The position numbers were made by a program, and so were the translations under genes. From Streptomyces sp. T12 (GTDB lineage Bacteria > Actinomycetota > Actinomycetes > Streptomycetales > Streptomycetaceae), in the NCBI RefSeq assembly GCF_028736035.1, contig NZ_CP117866.1:8845001-8909000 (forward strand): 64,000 nt of DNA, written 5' to 3'. Shown piece by piece: positions 43,165 to 51,241 of the stretch (its first letter is position 1; every line of letters starts with the position of its first letter). Below the pieces are notes generated by a model. It was not told the DNA's origin, did no database searches, and was given only the letters and a program-made list of their open reading frames with translations.

Positions 43165-43740
43165 TCAGTCGGCGCGGTAGCGGAGTCCGTCGAGGAGCAG
43201 ATCGAGCATGCGGCCCGCGCGGTCGCGCAGCCCCATGTCGGTGGTGATCAGCAGGATGCCGCCGAGGCTGAAGCCGACGTCGAGAGGGTCGACGTCGGAG
43301 CGCAGGACGCCCGCCTCGGCCCCGGCCTTCAGCAGCGTGCTGATGGCCGTGCTGATCCGGTCCAGGCTCTCGGCGAACGGGTCCGAGTCGCCGGAGGCGA
43401 TGACGGCCTTCAACGCGTCCGCCATGCCCTGCTTGGTGGCCAGATAGTCGATGAACCGGTCCATCCACACCCGCATCGCCTGGTCGGGCGGGTATTGCGC
43501 CAGCAGTTCCTCGGCGCTGTCGCAGACCCGCGCGACCTCGTTGCGGTATGCGGCCTCAAGCAGGGCCTCCCGGGTGGGGAAGTGCCGGTACAGCGTGCCG
43601 ATACCCACACCGGCCTCTTTGGCGATGGCCTCGAGCGACACGTCCGTGCCCCGCTCGGAGAAGGCGCGTACGGCCACGTCGAGCAGGCGTTGCCGATTGC
43701 GGCGCGCGTCGGCACGCAGTCCGCGTGTGTTGCCGGTCAC
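43165..43740 (-). CDS. TetR/AcrR family transcriptional regulator
   Basis: A 191-residue regulator with the N-terminal HTH (RLLDVAVRAFSERGTDVSLE, VGIGTLYRHFPTREALL) and a C-terminal domain of the type with LDRISTAISTLLKAGAEAGV. GTG start. Two matching palindromes lie between it and the divergent SDR gene, so it likely represses both directions. Confidence 0.9.
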   Translation of the reverse strand: MTGNTRGLRADARRNRQRLLDVAVRAFSERGTDVSLEAIAKEAGVGIGTLYRHFPTREALLEAAYRNEVARVCDSAEELLAQYPPDQAMRVWMDRFIDYLATKQGMADALKAVIASGDSDPFAESLDRISTAISTLLKAGAEAGVLRSDVDPLDVGFSLGGILLITTDMGLRDRAGRMLDLLLDGLRYRAD

Positions 43741-43763
43741 AGCATTCCTTTCTCCTGGACAAC

Positions 43764-43813
43764 CGGAGGATCCTCCGCTTAAAGTTCAAGCAAAGCGGAG
43801 GTTCCTCCGCTTT
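43764..43813. promoter_or_regulatory. Twin palindromic operators, CGGAGG-N2-CCTCCG
   Basis: Site one, CGGAGGATCCTCCG (43764-43777), is a perfect palindrome. Site two, AAAGCGGAGGTTCCTCCGCTTT (43792-43813), has perfect arms. Centres are 32 bp apart, three helical turns. Between them CTTAAAGTTCAAG (43778-43790) resembles the CTTGAA/TTCAAG motif seen at 25809 and 45718. Confidence 0.8.
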
Positions 43814-43845
43814 TTGATCGTAGCAAACCGGGAGCACGTGCCGAC

Positions 43846-44811
43846 ATGACCACGAGCACACGCATCACCACCCCCTTCCATGCCGGATCCATGGCCGCCG
43901 ACGTCATCGCGGGCACGGATCTCACCGGCCGCCGCGCCGTCGTCACCGGAGCCGCCTCCGGCATCGGCGTGGAGACCGCCCGGGCGCTCGCCGGGGCCGG
44001 CGCGCAGGTCGTCCTCGCCGTGCGGGACACGGCCGCCGGCCGCCGCACCGCGGAGGACATCAAGGTCACCACCGGCTCCGAGGGCGTGACGGTCGCCTCC
44101 CTGGATCTGACCGATCCGGCGTCCGTCGAGGCGTTCGTGACCGCATGGCAAGGGCCGCTGCACATCCTCGTCAACAACGCGGGCGTGATGGCGACTCCGG
44201 AGACCCGGACGCCACAGGGCTGGGAGTTGCAGTTCGCCACCAACCACCTGGGGCACTTCGCCCTCGCCACCGGGCTGCACGGCGCTCTCGCGGCGGCCGG
44301 CGGTGCGCGCGTGGTGTCGGTGAGCTCCAGCGGACACCTCTTCTCACCCGTCGTCTTCGACGACCTCCACTTCACCGAGCGGCCGTACGACCCGTGGCTC
44401 GCCTACGGGCAGTCCAAGACGGCCAACGTGCTGTTCGCGGTCGAGGCCGGCCGGCGCTGGTCCGACGACGGGATCGCGGTCAACGCGCTGATGCCCGGCG
44501 GGATCCGGACCAACCTGATGCGTCATATCGGGGACGCCGAGATGGCGCAGTTCGGGGCCCACCTCCAGGCCCTGATCGGCGAGGGAACGCAGCCGCCCGA
44601 GCTGTCCCTCAAGACGGTGGAGCAGGGGGCCGCGACCTCGGTGCTGCTGGCCGCGTCGCTCGTGGTCGACGGCGTCACCGGCCGGTACTTCGAGGACTGC
44701 GACGAGGCCGAACCGCACCGGCCCGGCACCAACACCGGGGTCGCCGCGCACGCCGTGGACCCGGAGGCGGCCGCGCGTCTGTGGCAGGTCTCCGAGCAGC
44801 TCCTGGCCTGA
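43846..44811 (+). CDS. SDR family oxidoreductase (retinol-dehydrogenase-like)
   Basis: A 321-residue SDR with GAASGIG, NNAGVM, Ser pair in VSVSSSGH, YGQSK and a long C-terminal segment. The layout matches the RDH/WWOX-type group that often acts on lipophilic alcohols or ketones. ATG 43846 lies 33 bases after the second TetR operator, so it is probably repressed by the divergent TetR. Followed 50 bases later by another SDR. Confidence 0.87.
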   Translation: MTTSTRITTPFHAGSMAADVIAGTDLTGRRAVVTGAASGIGVETARALAGAGAQVVLAVRDTAAGRRTAEDIKVTTGSEGVTVASLDLTDPASVEAFVTAWQGPLHILVNNAGVMATPETRTPQGWELQFATNHLGHFALATGLHGALAAAGGARVVSVSSSGHLFSPVVFDDLHFTERPYDPWLAYGQSKTANVLFAVEAGRRWSDDGIAVNALMPGGIRTNLMRHIGDAEMAQFGAHLQALIGEGTQPPELSLKTVEQGAATSVLLAASLVVDGVTGRYFEDCDEAEPHRPGTNTGVAAHAVDPEAAARLWQVSEQLLA

Positions 44812-44860
44812 CCTCCCATTCCATATTCCATCAACTCCCTTTTCCCACTGGAAGGTTCTC

Positions 44861-45676
44861 GTGTCCAAGACCTGGTTCGTCACCGGCTCGTCCCGCGGTT
44901 TCGGCCGCGCGTTCGTCGAGGCCGCGCTGGATCGCGGAGACTCGGTCGCCGCGACCGCGCGGAACACGGAGTCCCTGACGGACCTCGCGATCACCTACGG
45001 CGAGCAGTTGCTCGCGCTGCCCCTGGACGTCACCGACAAGACCGCCGCGTTCGACGCGGTCCACAAGGCCCACGCGCACTTCGGCCGACTGGATGTCGTC
45101 GTCAACAACGCCGGCTACGGCCACTTCGGCATGGTCGAGGAGCTGACCGAGGCCGAGGCGCGCGACCAGATGGAAACGAACTTCTTCGGCGTGCTCTGGG
45201 TCACCCAGGCCGCGCTGCCGCTGCTGCGCGCCCAGGGCGGCGGCCACATCGTCCAGGTCTCCTCCGTCGGCGGCGTGCTCTCCTTTCCGAGCCTCGGTGT
45301 CTACGCCGCCTCCAAGTGGGCGGTGGAGGGGCTGTCCGAGGCCCTGGCCGCCGAGGTCGCCGGGCAGAACATCAAGGTCACCCTGGTCGAGCCCGGCCCC
45401 TACCCCACCGACTGGCCCGGCGCCTCCGCGGTCAACTCCGAGCCCGACCCGCTCTACGGCGGAGTCCGTCAGGCCCTGGCCGAGGGCCTGGACCTGTCCG
45501 ACATGGGCGATCCGAAGGCCGTCGGTCCCGCCCTGCTGACGATCGTGGATACCGAGAACCCGCCGCTGCGGGTGTTCTTCGGCAGGCCGCCGATCCAGCT
45601 GGCCAAGGACCACTACGCGCGCAAGCTGGCCACCTGGGCCGAGTGGGAGCACGTCTCCCTCGCCGCCCACGGCTGA
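44861..45676 (+). CDS. SDR family oxidoreductase
   Basis: A 271-residue SDR with GSSRGFG, NNAGYGHFG, Ser of QVSSVGG, YAASK and the VEPGPYPTDW loop. This form is common among Streptomyces SDRs annotated as short-chain dehydrogenase/oxidoreductase. GTG start with GGAAGG upstream. Probably the second gene of the TetR-controlled unit. Confidence 0.87.
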   Translation: MSKTWFVTGSSRGFGRAFVEAALDRGDSVAATARNTESLTDLAITYGEQLLALPLDVTDKTAAFDAVHKAHAHFGRLDVVVNNAGYGHFGMVEELTEAEARDQMETNFFGVLWVTQAALPLLRAQGGGHIVQVSSVGGVLSFPSLGVYAASKWAVEGLSEALAAEVAGQNIKVTLVEPGPYPTDWPGASAVNSEPDPLYGGVRQALAEGLDLSDMGDPKAVGPALLTIVDTENPPLRVFFGRPPIQLAKDHYARKLATWAEWEHVSLAAHG

Positions 45677-45717
45677 CCCCATGGCATTCATGGCCCAGGG
45701 TGCTTTCTAGCCCAGTA

Positions 45718-45731
45718 CTTGAACTTTCAAG
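45718..45731. promoter_or_regulatory. Operator-like CTTGAACTTTCAAG
   Basis: Arms CTTGAA/TTCAAG about CT, 36 bases before the YceI start. With its flanks (GTACTTGAACTTTCAAGA) it matches the site at 25809 in 17 of 18 positions. Confidence 0.65.
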
Positions 45732-45767
45732 ATCGACTACTCGACCATCTGCCTCTCGGAGGAACCA

Positions 45768-46487
45768 ATGGCACGCACCACACCCAGACGCTGGAAGCGC
45801 TGGCTGATCGTCGGCGTTGCCGCCGCCGCCCTCGTGGGCGTCGGAGGCCCGTACGTCTACATCAACTACATCCAGGACGACCCACCAGCCGCGCTGTCAC
45901 TCGACAGTCCACCGGCCACGCCGGAGAGCACCTCCGGCTCCGGCTCCGGCGAGCAGGCGGGGGAGGGCGTCGAGGGCGCGTGGCGGGTCGGCAGCGGTTC
46001 GCAGGCCGGCTACCGCGTCGACGAGGTGCTCTTCGGCCAGAACGTCACGGCCGTGGGCCGTACCGAAGAGGTCACCGGAGAGCTGGAGATCGAGGGCACC
46101 CGGGCTGTCGGCGGGAGCTTCACCGTCGACCTGGCCTCGGTGGAGAGCGACTCCGACCAACGCGACAGCCAGTTCCGCGGCCGGATCATGAACACCGAGC
46201 GGTACCCGAACGCCGTCTTCGAGCTCACCGAGTCCGTGGACTTCGGCTCGGTGCCGGACGTGAACGAACAGGTCACCGGCGAGGCCACGGGGGATCTGAC
46301 CATCCACGGCGAGACCAATTCCGTCACGTTCGACCTCACCGCCCAGCGCACCGCCGACGGCTTCCGCGTGAACGGCTCGATCCCCGTCACCTTCGCCGAC
46401 TACGGCATCGACGCACCGAACTTCGGCGGGATCGCCGTCGAGGACGAGGGGACCGTCGAGTTCCTCCTCGCCTTCAGCCCCGCGTGA
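45768..46487 (+). CDS. YceI family protein, membrane-anchored
   Basis: A 239-residue protein. Residues 13-32 form one membrane helix after a basic start, then a Ser/Gly/Glu-rich linker to about 70, then the YceI lipocalin-like barrel (SQAGYRVDEVLF, GSFTVDLASVESDSDQRDSQ, FRGRIMNTERYPNAVF, DLTIHGETNSVTFDL). YceI barrels bind isoprenoid-like lipids. It is extracytoplasmic and anchored. Good AGGAGG-type site. The TTGAA-type dyad sits just upstream. Confidence 0.88.
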   Translation: MARTTPRRWKRWLIVGVAAAALVGVGGPYVYINYIQDDPPAALSLDSPPATPESTSGSGSGEQAGEGVEGAWRVGSGSQAGYRVDEVLFGQNVTAVGRTEEVTGELEIEGTRAVGGSFTVDLASVESDSDQRDSQFRGRIMNTERYPNAVFELTESVDFGSVPDVNEQVTGEATGDLTIHGETNSVTFDLTAQRTADGFRVNGSIPVTFADYGIDAPNFGGIAVEDEGTVEFLLAFSPA

Positions 46488-46550
46488 TTCCGCCGCCCAC
46501 AGCTACTACGTAACGCATCGCTCATCGCACCCGTATTGGAGAACACCGTC

Positions 46551-47498
46551 ATGAGCAAGACCCACTTGTCCAGGAGGACCGTCGCCGCTCTGCTGGCCAC
46601 GGCGACCATCGGATCCATGGCCGGATTCGTGCCCGCCGCCACGGCGTCCGCTCCCGCCTCCTCCCTGAACGTCGCGGACTCCCTGCAGGCGAACCCCCAC
46701 GCCGAGGAGCGCAACAAGCGCGTCGCCGTCCACGTGCTCAGGCAGCTCTTCGAGGAAGGCAACCTCAGCGTCGCCGACCAGTACATCCGTGCGGACTACA
46801 TCCAGCACAACCCGATGGCCCCCGACGGCCGGGAGGCCATCAAGAACTTCATCCGCGACTGGCACGCGCAGTTCCCGGACCACGTGTACAACGTCAAGCG
46901 GGTCCTCGCCCAGGGCGACCTGGTCATGGTGCACTCCAACCCGGTCTTCGAGCCCGGCACCCGCGGTTCGTCCGTGGTCGACATCTTCCGCTTCGACAAG
47001 AAGGGCATGATCGCCGAGCACTGGGACGTGGTCCAGGAGGTACCGGAGACCACCGTCAACGGCAACGACATGTTCGGCACAGTCAGCCAGCCGCGCACGA
47101 ACCAGCCCGGCCCCCGCTGGGTGACCCCCTTCAGCCAGGAGGTGGCGACCGCCTACTTCGACACACTCCTCGTCGACAAGAACCCCGACGCGGTCAGGTA
47201 CCTGACGCCGGAGTACTACCAGCACAACCCCACCATCCCCAACGGCTCGGCCGGCCTGCGCGAGCAGTTCACCAACTTCTTCCAGCAGTTCCCGAACCTG
47301 ATCGTGGAACGCAAGCGCGTCATCGCCGAAGGCGACCTCGTGGCCATCCACGCCCACTACCGCCTCAACCCCGAGGACCGCGGCCAGGCCGTCGTGGACA
47401 TCTTCCGCGTCGGCAAGCACGGCAAGATCCTCGAGCACTGGGACTCCGTCCAGGACGTGCCGTCGACCCCTCCCCTCAACGACAACACCATGTTCTGA
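46551..47498 (+). CDS. Secreted protein with two tandem SnoaL-like domains
   Basis: A 315-residue protein with a signal peptide (about 1-37, twin Arg in LSRRTVAALLATATIG, cut near ATASA). Two NTF2/SnoaL-like repeats follow (about 50-170 and 190-310). Each has Y-x-QHNP (DYIQHNP, YYQHNP), a VVDIFR strand and an EHWD motif. The pattern matches predicted SnoaL-like aldol-condensation-type proteins. An internal duplication made the two-domain form. Function outside the cell is unknown. Confidence 0.85.
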   Translation: MSKTHLSRRTVAALLATATIGSMAGFVPAATASAPASSLNVADSLQANPHAEERNKRVAVHVLRQLFEEGNLSVADQYIRADYIQHNPMAPDGREAIKNFIRDWHAQFPDHVYNVKRVLAQGDLVMVHSNPVFEPGTRGSSVVDIFRFDKKGMIAEHWDVVQEVPETTVNGNDMFGTVSQPRTNQPGPRWVTPFSQEVATAYFDTLLVDKNPDAVRYLTPEYYQHNPTIPNGSAGLREQFTNFFQQFPNLIVERKRVIAEGDLVAIHAHYRLNPEDRGQAVVDIFRVGKHGKILEHWDSVQDVPSTPPLNDNTMF

Positions 47499-47580
47499 GC
47501 CGATTCCGCCACGAGGGCTTGCTATGAGCATCGGAAGAACAAGAAGCCACTGGTGACACGGTTCGGTGGGATCCCACTCC

Positions 47581-47619
47581 AGCGGCAGCGGTCGGCGGGA
47601 ATCGCCGACCGCTGCCGCT
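47581..47619 (+). terminator. Strong hairpin terminator
   Basis: A perfect 17-bp stem AGCGGCAGCGGTCGGCG / CGCCGACCGCTGCCGCT with a five-base loop, 82 bases after the SnoaL-like gene. No T tract, as is common in Streptomyces. Confidence 0.75.
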
Positions 47620-48000
47620 CCGGGTCTCTGCGGAAGCAAGGGCAATGTGCTGGTGCGTCATGTCCGTGCTCTCGCCGACCTCGCGCATGCCGGATGGCGG
47701 CCTTCGACCGGGCGCGCGTAATGCCGCACCGGCGTCGCAAGACCGTTGTGGCCTGTGATACCTGCCATGACCGAATCCACGCAAAACGGCCTGCCAATCC
47801 ATTCACGCAGTAGTCGCTGGAGGGCCGGATGACCGGGAAACCGTCATGTCCGGTTCGGCGGGGAGGCCGCGCGGAGCCGGCAGGCACCTCGCCGCGCGGC
47901 CTTCCCGGCCTCCCGAGCGACAGCGCGGCCGGCCACTTGCTGCCGTCGGCGAACAGCGCCTTGTACCAGCCCAGCGTCCACGCGTCCGGGGGGAAGGAGG
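47620..48000. other. Intergenic, no gene recognised
   Basis: About 380 bases before the IS256 fragment. No convincing coding frame; short frames are Arg-rich. Confidence 0.4.
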
Positions 48001-48321
48001 GCCCAGCCGGGCCAGAACGCGGTCCGGGCCCAGGTCGACACCGTCGCCGATATGCTCGGCGGCCAGTTCCCCAAGGTCAAACAGATGCTGCTGGAAGCGA
48101 AGGACGACCTGACCGCCTTCGCCGTCTTCCCGGAACGGCACTGGAAGAAGATCCAGTCGACGAATCCCCTGGAGCGGATCAACCGGGAGATCAAACGCCG
48201 CAGCGACGTCGTCCAGGTCTTCCCCAACGACGACGCACTGCTGCGGCTGGTCACCGCCGTGCTGTTCGAGATGCACGACGAGTGGATCGCCTCCCCCCGC
48301 CGCTACCTGCCCGAAGGCAGC
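48001..48321 (+). mobile_element. IS256-family transposase, C-terminal fragment
   Basis: An open frame of about 107 codons matches the end of IS256-type transposases: VRAQVDTVADMLGGQFPKVK, STNPLERINREIKRRSDVVQ with the catalytic Glu in LERINREIKRR, then VFPNDDALLRLVTAVL and RRYLPEGS. The front two thirds and both terminal repeats are missing, so it is immobile. Confidence 0.85.
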
Positions 48322-48329
48322 GTTCGTCG

Positions 48330-48646
48330 CACAAGGCCACGCTCGCCACGGCCGTCCTCCTCGCCACGCTCTGCGCTCCGGCCGCGCAGGGCGCCGATCC
48401 TCCGGCGGCAACAGGCAGCCCGTCCGCGCTGGCCCGCTATGACGACCTGCGGCCCACCTTGCACCGCTGCGACACCTGGACTCCCTCGCACTGTCAGCGC
48501 ACTTGGCGCGGCTTGCGCGGATCATCATGGCGACGCCTTCGACGACAACGCCGCCGCGCTCAACCGGGCCACTCGTCCTGGTCGAGCGCGCAGTACAGCG
48601 GGCTGTTGGTGGCCGGGCCGCGGGGGTCGAAGCCGATCACGTCGTG
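48330..48646. pseudogene. Scrambled remnants of a secreted alpha/beta hydrolase (TAP-like)
   Basis: On the plus strand 48330-48476 reads as a signal peptide (ATLATAVLLATLCAPAAQGA) then ARYDDLRPTLHRCDT, the typical start of TAP-type secreted peptidases. On the minus strand 48560-48646 reads HDVIGFDPRG...CALDQDEWPG, an internal part of the same family. The pieces are inverted relative to each other and everything between is lost. Assignment is moderate. Confidence 0.5.
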
Positions 48647-49180
48647 CCTACGGCAACACCATCGAGCACGGCGTCCGCGTAGTTCGGCAGGTGGAGGAGT
48701 GGGGCGCGCACTTCGGCGTACACGTCGAGGAGGTGGCCGCGGGCGGTGTCGAGGGTGGTGAACGTGCGCCCGGTGCGCGAGTTCGCCGGCTACCAGCCGA
48801 ACGAGACCTCGCTGTAGCCCGCGCATCCGGCTACGGTCGAGCCTTCTACCAAGCGTTCACCGTGTGTGGTGTTCAAGCTGCTGTTGGGCGGGATTCCGGG
48901 AAATTTCCAGGTGAGTCACGCCGAGCCTCGTCCGTGCCACCACACTCGATGCTGCAACCCGAACCGCCTGTGAGGCCGTGATCAAAGAGGAAAGCGTTGC
49001 TCGTCGCGACTGAAGGAGCGCACGCGCCCGGAGGGCCCGCTGCCGACACGGCCACGAGTACATGCCGGAGAACGTATACCTGGGTTCTCGTCGGAGGTCC
49101 GGCAGTGCCGGAGCGGGGCAAGGCCCGCTCGGTCCACCCCGGCGATGTGACATCTCGTGACAGATGAGAGGGTCAGGCGG
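48647..49180. other. Region upstream of pcaL, no intact gene
   Basis: A 534-base stretch in which pcaH, pcaG and pcaB would usually lie upstream of pcaL. A minus-strand frame has ARGHLLDVYAEVRAPLLHLP, possibly coding in origin but unassigned. No promoter was identified with confidence. Confidence 0.4.
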
Positions 49181-50479
49181 GTGAGTGAGACACCGATGAA
49201 CACCCTGCAATACCGCTTTGACGGGCCAGAAGACGCACCTGTCCTGATCCTCGGTCCCTCACTGGGTACAACATGGCACATGTGGGACCGGCAGGTCCCC
49301 GAGCTGACGCAGCAGTGGCGCGTCTTCCGGTTCGACATGCCGGGACACGGCGGCGCGCCCGCGTACCCGGCGGGCTCCGTCGCGGACCTCGCCGAACGGC
49401 TGCTCGCGACCCTCGACGGCCTCGGCGTACAGCGCTTCGGCTACGCGGGCTGCGCGCTCGGCGGCGCCCTCGGCATCGAACTCGCCCTGCGCCACCCGGA
49501 GCGGATCGCCTCGCTCGCCCTGATCGCCGCCTCGCCCCGCTTCGGCACGGCCGACGAGTTCCGGCAGCGGGGTGTGATCGTGCGTACGAACGGCCTCGAC
49601 CCCATCGCCCGTTCCTCGCCGGACCGCTGGTTCACCTCCGGCTTCGCCGCCGCCCAGCCCGCGATCACCGAGTGGGCCGTACAGATGGTGCGCACCACCG
49701 ACCCCGGCTGCTACATCGCCGCCTGTGAGGCACTCGCCTCTTTCGACGTACGGTCACAGCTCTCCGGCGTCGCCGTGCCCACCCTCGTCCTCGTCGGCTC
49801 GGACGACCAGGTCACCGGCCCCGCCGAGGCCCGCACCCTGGTCGCCGGCATACCGGACGCTCGCCTGGCCGTCGTCCCCGGCGCCTCCCACCTGGTGCCG
49901 GTGGAGCAGCCCGCCGCCGTCACCGACCTGCTGGTCCGGCACTTCTCCACCGCCTGGCAGCCCGCCTACGACTCCTCCACCGGCCAGATCGCCATCCTGG
50001 CCGCCCCCGCCAAGCCGGTCCTGGCCGCGCCCCCGCAGCCCGCGCCCATCGCCGAGATAGCCCCGGCCGCCGTACAACAACCGCAGACGGCGGGACGGCC
50101 CGACCCGTACGACGCCGGCATCAAGGTCCGCCGCGAGGTCCTCGGCGACGCGCACGTGGACCGGGCGCTGTCGCAGGCGGACGAGTTCTCGGGGGACTTC
50201 CAGGAGTTCATCACCCGGTACGCGTGGGGCGAGATCTGGGACAGACCCGGCCTCGACCGGCGCTCGCGCAGCTGTGTCACCCTCACCGCCCTGGTCGCGG
50301 GCGGCCACATGGACGAACTCGCCTTCCACACCCGCGCCGCCCTGCGCAACGGCCTCACCCCGAGCGAGATCAAGGAAGTGCTGCTGCAGGCCGCCGTCTA
50401 CTGCGGCGTACCGGCCGCGAACAGCGCGTTCAAGGTGGCGCAGCAGGTGATAAGGGAGGAGACCACTCCCACGGAGTGA
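49181..50479 (+). CDS. pcaL: 3-oxoadipate enol-lactonase / 4-carboxymuconolactone decarboxylase fusion
   Basis: A 432-residue PcaD-PcaC fusion. Residues 1-255 are an alpha/beta hydrolase (GPSLGTTWHMWD, acid in GSDDQVT, His in GASHLVPVEQP). A Pro/Ala linker (about 265-310) leads to the carboxymuconolactone decarboxylase domain (about 315-425, GLDRRSRSCVTLTALVAGG, HTRAALRNGLTPSEIKEVLL). It catalyses the last ring-derived steps to 3-oxoadipate. The nucleophile elbow reads GCALG, with Ala where GxSxG has Ser. No other pca gene is present. Confidence 0.9.
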   Translation: MSETPMNTLQYRFDGPEDAPVLILGPSLGTTWHMWDRQVPELTQQWRVFRFDMPGHGGAPAYPAGSVADLAERLLATLDGLGVQRFGYAGCALGGALGIELALRHPERIASLALIAASPRFGTADEFRQRGVIVRTNGLDPIARSSPDRWFTSGFAAAQPAITEWAVQMVRTTDPGCYIAACEALASFDVRSQLSGVAVPTLVLVGSDDQVTGPAEARTLVAGIPDARLAVVPGASHLVPVEQPAAVTDLLVRHFSTAWQPAYDSSTGQIAILAAPAKPVLAAPPQPAPIAEIAPAAVQQPQTAGRPDPYDAGIKVRREVLGDAHVDRALSQADEFSGDFQEFITRYAWGEIWDRPGLDRRSRSCVTLTALVAGGHMDELAFHTRAALRNGLTPSEIKEVLLQAAVYCGVPAANSAFKVAQQVIREETTPTE

Positions 50480-50549
50480 GCGCCGGCCAGGCACCGCAAG
50501 CACCACCCTGAGCCGCCCATCGACCGGGCGGCGGGGGCAGGATGGTGCC

Positions 50550-51185
50550 ATGAAGCTCACGAAGAAGTCGCACGCCTGCGTCCGCCTCGAGAAGGGCGGG
50601 CGCACGCTCGTTCTCGACCCCGGAGGGTTCAGCGAGGAGGACGCCGCGGTCGGCGCGGATGCGATCCTCGTCACGCACGAGCACCCCGACCACTTCGACG
50701 AGGCGCATCTGCGGGCGGCCATGGAGGCCAACCCCGCCGCCGAGATCTGGACGCTCGCGTCCGTGGCGGAGCAGATCTCGGCGGCCTTCCCGGGCCGCGT
50801 GCACACCGTCGGCCACGGCGACACCTTCACCGCGGCGGGCTTCGACGTTCAGGTCCACGGCGAACTGCACGCCGTCATCCACCCGGACATCCCGCGCATC
50901 ACGAACGTCGGCTATCTCATCGACGGCGGCAAGGTGTTCCACCCCGGCGACGCCCTGACCGTGCCGGACCACCCCGTCGAGACGCTGATGCTCCCGGTCA
51001 TGGCGCCCTGGAGCAAGATCTCGGAGGTCATCGACTACGTCCGCGAGGTCAAGCCGCAGCGTGCCTACGACATCCACGACGCCCTGCTCACCGACCTGGC
51101 CCGCCCGATCTACGACCGTCAGATCGGCGGCCTGGGCGGCTCGGAGCACCTGCGTCTGACGCCGGGGGACTCGGCGGAGGTGTGA
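50550..51185 (+). CDS. MBL fold metal-dependent hydrolase (UPF0173-like)
   Basis: A 211-residue protein of the small L-ascorbate-6-phosphate-lactonase-like MBL group: TKKSHACVRLEKGGRTLVLD, the metal motif THEHPDHFD, the VFHPGDALT loop and a terminal YDIHDALLT histidine. It lacks the usual second HxHxDH spacing of beta-lactamases but has THEHPDH. A conserved Streptomyces gene; its in vivo substrate is unknown. It abuts exonuclease III. Confidence 0.85.
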   Translation: MKLTKKSHACVRLEKGGRTLVLDPGGFSEEDAAVGADAILVTHEHPDHFDEAHLRAAMEANPAAEIWTLASVAEQISAAFPGRVHTVGHGDTFTAAGFDVQVHGELHAVIHPDIPRITNVGYLIDGGKVFHPGDALTVPDHPVETLMLPVMAPWSKISEVIDYVREVKPQRAYDIHDALLTDLARPIYDRQIGGLGGSEHLRLTPGDSAEV

Positions 51186-51241
51186 GCGGCCCCACGCTGG
51201 GCGGGGCCGGGCTGTCAGTCCCGCCCGGTAGGTTGTCAGGC

